A stretch of DNA of 64,000 bases from Glandiceps talaboti (Eukaryota; Hemichordata; Enteropneusta; Spengelidae). The notes beneath the pieces were generated by a model that was given only the letters and a program-made list of their open reading frames with translations, did no database searches and was not told the DNA's origin. A program made the translations under genes and the position numbers. The DNA is taken from NCBI RefSeq assembly GCF_964340395.1, contig NC_135558.1, forward strand, positions 17,740,771-17,804,770, given 5' to 3'. Shown in pieces: positions 1 to 10,140 of the stretch (the first letter of the stretch is position 1; each line of letters starts with the position of its first letter).

Positions 1-1505
1 GGAATTGGTTGATAAGAAGTGAAAATTCATCGCCCCCCCCCCCCATCCTGCAGGGAAAAAGAACTATGACCCCCACCTGACTTTAGAAATTGTTTCCATT
101 ATATACATGAAGTGGTGGGTATTAAAGAGAGGAAATTATATTATCTTATTTGCTACAATTGTATTATTAATGATTATTGGGGTACTTACAAAACAACTTC
201 ATTTCAGTAAGAATACTTATTAAGAGCATTCCACCATGAGCCAGTTCTTCTACCCCACCCCCACCCCCCACCCCCCTTGTCACAACAACTGATTCAGTCT
301 GACTGACACAGTCACTTTCCTCACTCTCACTGTTAAGGTCTCTTTTTCTCTTTTTACAACATCATCTTCATCACAACAATAGTGTGCTGATAAAGTTTTG
401 CCACAGATAAGACAGATAAGCAACAACAAATCCAGTCTCACTTTTTTGTAATTTAGATAATTTAGACTCACCAGAAACAAGGCAAGTGTTGTGAGAGTAA
501 GGGTAACGATCACAATAATGTGTGATATTAAAGTAAGCCAAATTACCCAAAGTTTGTTGGAATGGTCAACTGTCTGCACAATGCATAGCTTTGCTTTTAG
601 TAGTCAATTATCCAAAGAGTGAAATAATCAGGTAAATTTACGAGACTGTAAGACAGTTTTTTTTTGCAATGTGTTTTACTAGGTCGAGACTTTCCATTGA
701 TATATTTGCAATCAGAATTTTTACCTTATTTAATACAAAAGCAGAGACACTTCTAAGCTGAAACAAACTAGTGATGGCAAGCTAGTGTTACAGTGACACC
801 TGTCAAATTATAATGACTTCGGTACATATTTACAAACTGGGTGACAACCTGACAAATAATTGATTCAAAGTTTATACTAGTAGTTACATATTACTCACAT
901 ATTTTTTTAAAGATATTACTGTTATATAATTTAGTTTCTACTTCACACACAACTCCACATTGTACATGTAGTACATAAACAAATATTTAGGAAAACTAAA
1001 AGCTGTAATGTTTTTATTTGTTTTAAAATGTTAATAAAGTTACATTTTATGTAACAGGTTAAATAATCCTGGTATAATCCAGGTTTTTCGAAACAGATTT
1101 TTGTGTAACCCCCCGACCTCTCCCTCATTTTTCGGTAGCCCCCCCCCCCCCCTCCCCTGACCAACTCCAATTTTCAAATCCTCTGACCCCCCAAAAAAAC
1201 CGTAAATAATGACGGCTCCCTTAGATGTATCCGTTCATCTGCACTTTGGGGTTTCATGCCCAGCCGGGGGTACAAAAGTTCACAGACATCATGCCCAAGC
1301 CAGGTATTACTGAATTTATTTGTGTAAGAACGGATCGTATTCTCCATTTATTTTGTCCGGTGTACTTTTTTATTTCACTTTATTTCAATTTTAGAAATTT
1401 CCCGTGATTTTAATTCATCAAAGGAATACACATATCAAATTCCAATTTGATCTTTATTCTTCCACAGCATACATCTTAAATAATCAAGCCAAAACACTTG
1501 GAACT
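1..1505. other. Intergenic sequence, no gene supported
   Basis: AT-rich DNA with several short poly-C/poly-G stretches (near 32-45, 255-275 and 1140-1153). A 99-codon minus-strand reading frame at 280-579 is hydrophobic in its N-terminal half but has no recognisable family, and I could not tie it to splice sites. The end of this stretch should hold the promoter and 5' UTR of ebony-like copy A. The pyrimidine-rich run ending in AG near 1394 could be a 5' UTR acceptor, but this is not provable from sequence alone. Confidence 0.5.
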
Positions 1506-3152
1506 ATGAGTATCATACGTGGCCCAAAGTTACCACCACCCTATGGACTACCAGCAAACACCGTTCACGGGGTTCTGGAACACCTGGTAATGTCTGATGA
1601 ATCAGCCAATCAAAAGACAGCTATATTATATGACGATAAGGAAACTACATACGGTGAATGCAACCGCCATGCCAATGCCTTGGCTCGTGTTATCAAAGAT
1701 CGACTGAAGATATCCAATCAAGGGGATCATGCACCGGTGTGTATTGGTTTACACTTTGACCCCAGTGAAATCGTTGTGAAACTGGTGGTGGCTGTACTTA
1801 AACTCGGTGCAGCGTACCTTCCCCTCGACCCAAAGTATCCTGTCAAACGTCTACAGTATACAATAACCGACTCCAGTCCATGTTGTGTGATTACTCCAAA
1901 TAAAGATGGTCGATTTATTGAGATGATGTCGGACATCCCAGATGAAGACAAACCAGTGGTATTACCAGTAGATGATTTGATGGCAAGCATGAAAGCCTTT
2001 CCTGACAGTGATCTGGAGGAATCAGAACAAATAATCAGTGGCTGTATTGACTTCAGTACGCTTGCCTGTGTCCTATATACGTCTGGATCAACTGGTCTCC
2101 CCAAGGGTGTGCTTATCCCTCATCGATCCATCCTCCATCGAGTGAGTGCACTATGGAGTTCTTTTCCAAGTACTGATTCCGATGTCTCCTGTTGGAAATC
2201 GTCTCCATGTGATGTAGACTCTATAACAGAAATATTTGGATCACTGTTACGTGGACTCATAGTCGCTATTCCACCAGCCGTCACAGCTGATAATTTGGCT
2301 AAAATGATCGCCACATTAAATGACAAGAAAGTAACATGGATCACGCTCTTCCCAACAACATTACATGAAATGTTGACGGTGTTGAAGGAAAGCCCAGGGG
2401 AACAAAGGTCGCAAATGCTACAATCTATGAAAATATTTTTTGTGGTGGGGAGAAAGTCAAGCCTCAACTTGCAAAGACATTTTATGCTTTACTGCCACAC
2501 AGTCGATTGGCCAATGTCTGGGGTATGACAGAAACCATTGCAGATGCCACAATCTATAACATAGGAAATGATCATTCAGAAGTCTTCATCGGTCAGCCCT
2601 TGCAGAACACCAATATCTATCTTCTAAATGACAACATGTTACCAGTACCTATTGGTGAAATAGGGCTATGTTACGTGAGTGGCCCAAGCATTGTTGATGG
2701 GTATTTGGAACGAGAGAAGTTAGAAAACACTCCAAATGGAACAAAACAGATGGACAAGTTCATACCCAATCCCTTTGAGACAGACCCGGACCATCGAACC
2801 TTGTATAACTCTGGAGATTACATGAGATTGATTCTCCATGAGACCACTAATAAACTACAGTTGGTGTTTGAAGGACGACAACAAGATATTAACAAATATC
2901 ACGGATTCCGAAGTGACTTGTATGAAATAGAGAGTGCTTTGTGTGACTTACCGTACATTGACCGTGTGGTGGCACTGTTACACCAAGATGCAAGCCAGGA
3001 TAATGACCATACTCTTGTTGCATACTACAAAACGTCACGTGATACACCTGACTGTACTCCAGAATCCATCACCGAGTATTTACATGCCGTCTTGCCTTGC
3101 CATGTAATACTAAGGGTTGTATGGCTCGATGAATTCCCAAAACATCCCAATG
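1506..3152 (+). pseudogene. Ebony-like NRPS adenylation-domain gene, copy A, large exon with 1-nt frameshift
   Basis: Encodes a stand-alone adenylation (A) domain, the module that activates an amino or carboxylic acid as acyl-AMP. Wording around the core motifs is closest to insect Ebony (beta-alanyl-amine synthase). Visible motifs are A2 (LKLGAAYLPLDP), A3 (LYTSGSTGLPKG), A4-like (DVDSITEIFG), A5 (NVWGMTET), A7 (YNSGDYMRL) and A8 (GRQQDINKYHGFRSDL), ending at HPNG for A10. The start is set at MSIIRG because copy B begins the same way, and A at -3 supports it. The frame breaks after codon 312: a T run at 2436-2441 has six T where seven keep the FCGGE-type motif in frame. The exon is 1647 nt and copy B's is 1648, so one missing base explains it. 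A9 is also eroded (PCHVIL where copy B has PDYMIP). The donor GTAAGT begins at 3153 (phase 1). A homopolymer sequencing error is the main alternative to a true pseudogene. Confidence 0.85.
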
Positions 3153-3228
3153 GTAAGTTAAACCTATCCTGGTATATTGAACTGTGGTAGAATCATCACA
3201 AATGTTTTTATTTATAAGTTTGAATGAC

Positions 3229-3382
3229 TAGTTGGTTGGTTGGTTGGTTGGTTGGTTTGTTAGTTGGTTAGTTAGTTAGATTGGCTGGCTGGTTTGCTTG
3301 TTGGTTGGCTGTTCGTTAGTAAGTCGGCTAGCTGGTTTGCTTGCTGGTTGGTTGGTCAGTCGGTTGGTCTGTTGGTTCTTTG
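3229..3382 (+). repeat. TTGG-type tetranucleotide tract in intron of copy A
   Basis: Interrupted TTGG/TTAG/TGGC tetranucleotide repeats beginning about 75 bp after the splice donor. The inverted fragment at 13.6-14.1 kb carries the same tract as CCAA. Copy B has a longer tetranucleotide tract at the matching intron position. Confidence 0.85.
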
Positions 3383-3419
3383 TTTACTTAGTTAATTTTT
3401 GATATAAGCAAATTTAACT

Positions 3420-4265
3420 GTATGGCGGCCATATTTGTTGTTAAAAATCAATATTTTCTACATCTCTAAAACATTACTGTGATACACAGACACTCAATTT
3501 AAGTGTCTCAACCATATTATCAGATGCAAGATATCTTTGGAGGCCTTGACCTTTGACCTTCAGCATCAGTTATCAAAATCAAGCCAATTCCTGCTTATCA
3601 CAGACACATTGTAGTATTCATGATATAACCAATTTCTTTTAAATCGGTTTATTTTAAAGGCAATATTAAAGGAAAAAACTATACACAAGCTTTACGTTTG
3701 AGGCTCATATCACTTTTATTGGATATCAGTCATATTTGTAGTTAAAAATCGTTATTTACTGCATAACTCAAAAACTGTAATACACAGACACTCCATTCAA
3801 GTTTCTGCCCCATATCATCAGATGCAAGCTACCTTTGACCTTGACCTTGGCCTTCAGGGTCAGTTATCAAACTCAAGCCACTTCCTGCCGATCACAGATA
3901 CATTGTAGTGTTTTCATACTGACCAGAACTATACACGGGCTTTATTTTTTGGTGGTCATGTAATTTGTACTAAATGGCAGCCATATTTGTTGTAAAAAAT
4001 CACTATATTACTGCACAACTCAAAACATTCAATATGGAGACTCTATCTAGTGGCTACCCCATATGATCACATGCACAAGCTTCTCGTGTGAGGGCCCACT
4101 GACCTTTACCTTGACCTGCAGACATCCAAGTGTCTGCCTCCATATATAGCCACGGTTAAATTGTCTTTTGGGATATTGACCTTTGGCCTTGACTCTGATC
4201 TTCAGGTTCAATTATCGAAATTCAGCAATTTCCCGTAATATCAGACACTTTGAAGTATTTATTTG
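3420..4265 (+). repeat. Three diverged tandem repeats of about 260-300 bp
   Basis: Three successive units start near 3423, 3722 and 3970. Each begins with a CATATTTGTTGT-like motif and runs through an ACTGCATAACTC-like segment, a cluster of TGACCTT motifs and an AGTTATCAAA-like segment to a TTGTAGTATT-like end. They differ by many substitutions and indels, so the duplication is old. The third unit is longer and more rearranged. The spacing and shared motif order are clear by eye; exact edges are not. Confidence 0.6.
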
Positions 4266-4481
4266 TTGCCACATAATTCGTTTAAACCATGTCGCCATTC
4301 AGTCACATAGAAGTAAAGTAATGTATTTCGGGTAGGTGGCTTCTACGAAGACTTGTTTTATGTTCTACATTTGAAATCAGGGTCTAATGTAACATGCTAA
4401 TGTGTGTAATTACATTGTATTTAACACTACCTATACCAGTTAAGTTTTCTTTTTCTCTAAGACTTCTTTATTTCCCTTCAG

Positions 4482-4540
4482 GAAAGACGGACAACAATGC
4501 CCTCTACGACATCTTCAGGAAGAGTATCGGATGTAAATGA
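4482..4540 (+). CDS. Terminal exon of ebony-like copy A (A10 motif)
   Basis: After a TTCCCTTCAG acceptor, the exon reads (N-G-)KTDNNALYDIFRKSIGCK and stops. NGK-x-D is the A10 motif, whose lysine contacts the substrate in the adenylation half-reaction of this superfamily. The phase-1 junction with 3152 rebuilds GGA (Gly) exactly. The protein would end here, so this copy lacks the carrier-protein (PCP) and amine-selecting domains that follow the A domain in Drosophila Ebony. A near-identical second copy lies at 5449-5507. Confidence 0.75.
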
Positions 4541-4775
4541 TATACGTATACTGTGACATGAGGAAAATTATCCTTTCCGTTGCTTCTCTTGGATGTTACT
4601 TCTCTGACTTTCAATGCAAATTGACGAATATTTTCATATATAGACGATAATTCCCCATTTTTTTCAGGATACGCAATTTTTTACAATGAATTCTTTTGAA
4701 AATCTACCAAATTATAGTTACAGATTTCATTACCTCTTGTCCTCAATCCAACCGACAGAAAGAGTGTTCTTGCTG

Positions 4776-4819
<44 letters not shown>

Positions 4820-5448
4820 TGCTAATTTGTAAGGTAAATGAATTCTTGTGGGTTTTTTCCAAAAAGGTATGTTGCTACAAATTACTTTCACCTGTTTGAT
4901 CACTTCATTTATAGCAATGTTAGCCTAGTGTGAAAAACAATATTAAATATAGAGGTAGAAAGGGAAGTGTTTAATTTCTCTTGTTAATAAAACGATTTCC
5001 AATAAATAGTTTTCAAATGATATCATCTTAGTTATTAAGACATTCAATAATTATGACGTATCTTATAAACCACATTATGTATGGACAACAGAAAACCACA
5101 ATGTATTCTCTGAAACTAACAATAATGAGACATTTAACAAGTATCTTTGGTCGATATTATTCATTAGGCGTAAAAAAAAAGTTGTTCCGATTACATTCAA
5201 TTTTAGAATAGGGGGAGTGTGTAGATTGTTTAGTTTATTTTTTTTTTATACGTGAGTGTCCAGTTCAGGTAGTTATGTTTTCCCTTGTTTTCCATATGGT
5301 CTCTGTGTTATTGGTTTCTTCTCATCAGATTTACAGCCATTACAGATTGGAAGAACAGTTTTATATTGTCTTTTTAAGTTTCCGCATCCACTATATATCT
5401 TGCGAGATACCTTTTCTTTTTCCTTAAGACTTCTTAATTTCCCTTCAG
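4541..5448. other. Spacer between the two terminal-exon copies
   Basis: AT-rich DNA with no supported gene. It holds one trinucleotide run (GTT, 4774-4817). Its last 40 bp repeat the polypyrimidine/acceptor sequence found before 4482. Confidence 0.6.
4774..4817 (+). repeat. (GTT)n microsatellite
   Basis: About 14 uninterrupted GTT units. The valine-rich reading frame across it is a by-product of the repeat. Confidence 0.95.
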
Positions 5449-5507
5449 GAAAGACGGACAACGATGCCCTCTACGACATCTTCAGGGAAAGTATCGGATG
5501 TAAATGA
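5449..5507 (+). CDS. Duplicated terminal exon of the ebony-like gene
   Basis: Encodes KTDNDALYDIFRESIGCK plus stop, differing from the exon at 4482-4540 by two residues (N to D, K to E). The duplication also covers about 40 bp of upstream polypyrimidine tract and acceptor, and the first bases after the stop. It keeps phase 1, so it could serve as an alternative last exon of copy A, or it may be what remains of a larger duplication. No large A-domain exon lies between the two copies. Coding status is inferred. Confidence 0.55.
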
Positions 5508-6206
5508 TATACGTACTTCGCGATTTTTTTTCTCGAGTACATACAGAAAAGTTTAGGGTCGGCGTGAAAAACTAGGTGGGGTAGGGTAACCAGAACCAAA
5601 CAACTTTTTATTAGTACGTGCTCCGGACTGAAAGTGGCCCCGGAGGAAGTCTCCGGATCAGATGTCCCAGGGACATTCTCTGCCACGACGAGAAAAAACG
5701 AGAACATACATAAAAAAAAATACAACACTTTATACAATGAAATGGCTTGTACAAAAAATTATCCTTAAATCTATCAACTTATGAGTGCACTTGAAAATTA
5801 TTGATGGCTGGTTGTGCCAAAACATAACTACTCGCCATGTTGCGCTGTTTAAAGTCTTTTTTGTCTTGTATCAAAGCATAGACTTTGGAAAACACTGTTG
5901 GCACTGAATGTAAAGTACAATTCCACACAATGTAGTATTCACAGTCCCTTCAAAATGTTGGGTTTCCATGCAGTAACAGAGTTCTGGAGTTTCCCCATAC
6001 AGGAATATCAGGTTACTTGATTTCCAAATAGTAAATGGTAAATTAAATTTGAATCAATTTGAAATAACTTCTGTTGTCTTTTATTGAGTGTGATGTAGTA
6101 TGTGAATACAAATGGAAACATAGGATGGATCCATCATCATTTCTAGGACTTCAATTTTAATTAAAGGGGACTCCAAAAAACATGTATTAGGCTGATTTTT
6201 CATCTT

Positions 6207-6324
6207 GGCTACATTTAGTCTGTAAGGTACGCCGTGACGCGGCGCCCTCAAATATCAGGCAACCCCTAACACGAGGCCGGTGAGGGCGAAACGTCACGAC
6301 GTATCTTAAAGTCTAGGCTACATT
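6207..6324. mobile_element. MITE-1 copy with 9-bp target-site duplication
   Basis: The element spans 6216-6315 (100 bp) and folds back on itself. Its ends read TAGTCTGTAAG and CTTAAAGTCTA, with inverted repeats that continue through GTACGCCGTGACG and CGCCCTCA. It is flanked by the perfect 9-bp direct repeat GGCTACATT (6207-6215 and 6316-6324). It has no coding capacity. A 9-bp duplication with long terminal inverted repeats is typical of Mutator-like (MULE) non-autonomous elements. The class is inferred; the duplication is seen directly. Confidence 0.85.
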
Positions 6325-7157
6325 ATGTGTAGGGACCCAAGAAGTCATTTTCACCAATTATGCATCATGCAGCTTCTAAAATGTTATGGTAAACCTGGCT
6401 GAGAAGAGATCTGCTGAGCTTCATTGGAGTGTGGCATTCTCGGGAAACAAAAAAGCTGGGAGTCTCTAATCTCTCTCTAAACAGTAACCTCAGTTCTGTA
6501 ATGAGTACCTAACTTCTGAGTGCCATTAATAACAGGCGTCTTCTCAGCCAAATTCACCAGTGTTTATCTCACTTTATATTTACAGTACATTGAAGTGTTG
6601 TGCAGTGCGTTACGGCATTGCACGGCGTGGCAAGGCACAACACTGCACAGTACAGTGCAGTAATAATATCTAGAAGTGGCTGGTTGGCCTCTCACCCGGA
6701 ATTGAGCTATGATGCTAAACAGATAACATCATACCCCAGTCCCTATTGTCAACCCTCGGTTCGAATATTTAACAGCTTTTACCATGCTTGTGTGACTAAA
6801 ACTTTGCCTCGGTATACTTTATAACTTTAATGTTTTCGATGTGAGTGTATTTACATACCAAAAATGGCGTTAAAGTGACAGTCTCCATACACGAAGAATT
6901 GTTTTTGTTCTTTTAACAGCAATTTAAACATAAACCAATGAGCCTTGAACAGGTCCGTAATACTCACCTGGTTTAGAGCAGACATGCCCACAACCGTTAG
7001 AGCAACATTTTTTATCAACATATAAATAATCCTCATCATTAGAACACTCATCGACACAAATATGTGTATACTTTGTATGGCCATAATGGAGTAATAGGTG
7101 AGATGGTTGTCTACACTTCTAATAATTGAGATGGTAAACATTCTACTAGTCGTCCCT

Positions 7158-7432
7158 TCCAAAGTATGAACAACCTCTGCTTACCATTCCATTAGTATTT
7201 CCTTACAAAGTATAGAACAACCCCCATTTAAACCTTCATTACTATGTCCATACTAAGTATAGACAACGCCCACTCACTGTCTCATTAGCTATGTCCATAC
7301 AGAGTATAGACAATCCCCATTTATTACTTCATTACTATCGCCATACCTATTACACACAATCCCACTTCCTACGCCATTGTTATAGCCATACAAAGTATAG
7401 ACAACCCCCACTTACTACTTCATTACTACCTG
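7158..7432. repeat. Minisatellite, about 48-bp unit, six diverged copies
   Basis: Units share the pattern CAAAGTATAGACAACCCCCA, then CTTACTACTTCATTACTA, then TATGTCCATA. Spacing is 44-49 bp, with several substitutions per unit. The last unit is the cleanest. Confidence 0.8.
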
Positions 7433-7474
7433 GAATATAAAAATTACAACTATGCCTCATTGGTTCTGTCTTGA

Positions 7475-7493
7475 TGTGTGTGTGTGTGTGTGT

Positions 7494-7570
<77 letters not shown>
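7475..7570 (+). repeat. (TG)n microsatellite
   Basis: About 47 TG dinucleotides with one TA interruption near 7498. Long alternating purine-pyrimidine DNA of this kind can adopt Z-form. It lies about 80 bp beyond the stop codon of ebony-like copy B, so it is probably in or just past its 3' UTR. Confidence 0.97.
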
Positions 7571-7572
<2 letters not shown>

Positions 7573-7647
7573 GCATCATGTCCATTCTGGTCGACTCTGG
7601 GCTCAAGATTTGGCTTCACACTTATAACGGATAACACGTAATTACGG

Positions 7648-7727
7648 TTAGTTTTGTCCTGCATCGTAGTCTTTTCTTCCGATGTTTTCCTTAAATGTAT
7701 CATATAGGGCAATGTTATTTGTCTTTC
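7648..7727 (-). CDS. Terminal exon of ebony-like copy B
   Basis: On the minus strand a CTGTAG acceptor (7733-7728) is followed by codons for KTNNIALYDTFKENIGRK and seven further residues, then TAA. This matches the copy A exon KTDNNALYDIFRKSIGCK with a 7-residue extension. It is too short and out of frame to show up as an open frame of its own. In the phase-1 register used by copy A, the junction codon is T (8493) plus GA, that is TGA. As sequenced, splicing would therefore place a stop just before this exon's lysine. Confidence 0.7.
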
Positions 7728-8025
7728 CTACAGGTTATGAAGACGGAAGTTAAAATGGTTGTCAAAATTGTAGAATCTGCTAGGACTGTGGAGAATAATA
7801 GGACATATTGTTATCAGTACAGTCCCTAATATAGTAAAATCGTATGCATGAACTTAATGTGTGTATAACACGACGATACACACTTTCATCATTTCTTTGA
7901 TCAAGTGTCCGTCCTGTTAAACACACCATTATCTTACTTTCACTATTGTAGAATTGAAGAGTTTTGACTTTGCTAATTGAACGTCGGTGATTACGAATAA
8001 CTTTTAATAATCGATCGATCGACCC

Positions 8026-8119
<94 letters not shown>

Positions 8120-8492
8120 TAATCAATCAATCAATCAATCAGTAAGTCAGTCAGTCAGTCAGTCAGTCAGTCAGTCAGTCAGTCAACCAACCAACCAACC
8201 AACCAACCAACCAACCAACCAACCAGCTAGACAGCCAGCCAGCCAATCAATATGCAAGCCAGTCGACCGATTGATTGATTGATTTACTGACTGACTGACT
8301 GACTGACTGACTGACTGATCATGACTGACTGATCGATCGATCGATCGATCGGTCGCGATCGGTCGGTCGGTCGGTCGGTCGGTCGGTCGGTCGGTCGGTC
8401 GGTCGGTCAGTCAGTCAGTCAGTCAGTCAGTCAGTCAGTCAGTCAGTCAGTTAATCAAATAATGAACTATTGAACTCAAGGCGTATACTTAC
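7728..8492 (-). other. Intron of ebony-like copy B
   Basis: Bounded on the minus strand by GTAAGT (8492-8487) and CTGTAG (7733-7728). More than half of it is tetranucleotide repeat. The remainder (about 7734-8020) shows no features. Confidence 0.7.
8021..8454. repeat. Compound tetranucleotide tract with shifting motifs
   Basis: Successive blocks of AATC, AGTC, AACC, AGCC, GATT, GACT, GATC, GGTC and AGTC repeats. Neighbouring blocks mostly differ by one base of the unit, as expected when point mutations are spread by slippage. It lies just downstream of the copy B splice donor, like the TTGG tract in copy A. Confidence 0.95.
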
Positions 8493-10140
8493 AATTTGGT
8501 AATGTTGGGAAATCATCAACACATACTACACTTGGTATCATGTAGTCTGGTAAGACAGAACGTAAATACTTCGTGATGGACTCCGATGTGCAGTCAGGAT
8601 TATCGCCCACCTTGTAGTATGCAACCAAATGCTTCTCTTCGTGTTGAACGTGACAGCGCACCACCACGCGTTCAAAATAAGGGATGTCACTCATAGCACT
8701 TTCTATTTCACTCAAGTCAATTCGGAATCCGTGATATTTGACCAAAGTGTCACGTCGTCCTTCAAACATCAACTGTAGTTTATTAGTTGTCTTGTCACGC
8801 ACCAATCTCATGTAATCTCCGGAGTTATAGAGTATCTGATGGTCGGGGTCTGTCTCAAAGGGATTGGGTTTGAATTTGTCTTTTTGTTTAGTCCCATGCG
8901 GAGTATTTTCTAACTTCTCCGGAACCAAATATCCGTCAACAATGTTTGGGCCACTCACATAGCAGATTCCTATTTCACCAATTGGTACTGGTATCATGTT
9001 GTCATCTAGGAGATATATGTTGGTGTTCTGTAGTGGTTGACCAATACTGATTTGTGCTTCACGGGGTGTTTGGCAGTCTGTCTGCTCTACGTTGTAGACA
9101 GTTACATCTCCCGTCGTCTCCGTCATGCCCCAAACATTAACAAGTTGACTGTTCGGCAATAAAGATAAACAAGTTTCAGCGAGATGAGGACTCATGTCTT
9201 CACCACCACAAAAGAGCATCTTAACAGAACGAAGCATTTCTTTGTCCGGTTGTTTCTTCAGCACTGTCAACATATTGTGTAATTGTGTTGGCACAAGAAT
9301 GGTCCAAGTTACCTGGTTGTCATTGAAAATATCAATCACTTTCTCGGGGTTTTGAGAATTAGCTGGTGCAACGACAACAGCGAGTCCTCGCAGCAGAGAT
9401 CCAAATATCTCGGTAAGACAGTCCGCAAAACACAGTGAAAATTTCCAACAAGAAATGTCGGATTCCGTCATGGGAAAAATATTCCAAAGTGCACTTGCCC
9501 GATGAAGGATTGCTCTATGAGGGAATAACACACCCTTTGGTACTCCTGTTGATCCTGACGTGTAGAGTGTACAAGCAAGACTACTTGAATTAACACGACT
9601 GTCAGTCAACCGATCCGAGAGATTGAGATCATCGTCTTGAAAATATGTCATACTTGCCAGCAAATCACTGAGTAATAATATGACGGGTTTCTCTGTTTCA
9701 CAAAGGTTGGATATCATTTCTGTAACCTGTCCTGTACTACATGTATTTGCAGTGACCACGCAACACGGAGTAGAGTTTGAAATTGTATAACGAAGGTGTT
9801 TGAAAGGATAAGCCGGATCAAGCGGTAGGTAAGCAGCGCCGAGTTTAAGAACTGCAAATACCAGTTTTAGGACGGTATCACTGGGGTCAAGGTGTAAACC
9901 AATACACACCGGTCCATGGTCACCCTGGTTGGATATCTTCAGTCGATCTTTGATGACACGAGCCAGGGCATTGGCTTGCCGATTGAAAACATCAAATGTA
10001 GTCTTCTTTCCTTCGTATATCACAGCTGTTTTCTGACTGGCTGATTCGCTATCCTTCACCAGGTGTTCTAAAACACCATGAATAGTTAGAGCCGGTAGAC
10101 CGTAGGGTGAGGGAACCTTTGAACCTCGTATGATACTCAT
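8493..10140 (-). CDS. Ebony-like NRPS adenylation-domain gene, copy B, large exon
   Basis: An open frame of 549 codons plus one base, starting at MSIIRG (A at -3). An upstream in-frame ATG at 10206 is not shared with copy A. It has the full A-domain series: A2 LKLGAAYLPLDP (98-109), A3 LYTSGSTGVPKG (192-203), A4 region FADCLTEIFG, A5 NVWGMTET (335-342), A6 GEIGICYVSG, A7 YNSGDYMRL, A8 GRRDTLVKYHGFRIDLSEIE (461-480) and A9 LPDYMIP. The predicted role is ATP-dependent activation of a small amino acid in the cytosol. The motif series resembles insect Ebony, but no PCP or amine-binding domain follows. A4 carries Asp (240), which in Ebony-type and NRPS pockets pairs with the substrate amine. The exon ends in N plus T before GTAAGT. 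Joined to the exon at 7727 this gives TGA, so the A10 lysine would be lost; intron read-through would add CKYTP instead. Confidence 0.85.

Larger units (their letters stand above)
3153..4481 (+). other. Intron of ebony-like copy A
   Basis: Bounded by GTAAGT at 3153 and a pyrimidine-rich acceptor ending in AG at 4480-4481. Joining the two exons gives an in-frame NGKTD, the A10 motif. The intron opens with a TTGG tetranucleotide tract and then holds diverged repeats of about 260-300 bp rich in TGACCTT motifs. No coding potential was seen inside it. Confidence 0.8.
5508..7647. other. Intergenic region with MITE-1, minisatellite and (TG)n
   Basis: No gene supported. It contains a complete MITE-1 (6216-6315), a GCAGTGC/GGCAAGGC-rich patch at about 6595-6660, a six-unit minisatellite (7158-7432) and a (TG)n tract (7475-7570). 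The 103-codon frame at 6851-7162 (minus) has no family features. Confidence 0.6.

Noticed and set aside
280-579. Hydrophobic 99-residue frame suggesting a membrane protein exon
   Set aside because: No family resemblance and no convincing splice sites or neighbouring exons. Hydrophobicity alone is weak evidence in AT-rich DNA.
8021-8454. Regular repeats that could be taken for a CRISPR array
   Set aside because: The repeats are 4-bp units without spacers, in an animal intron.
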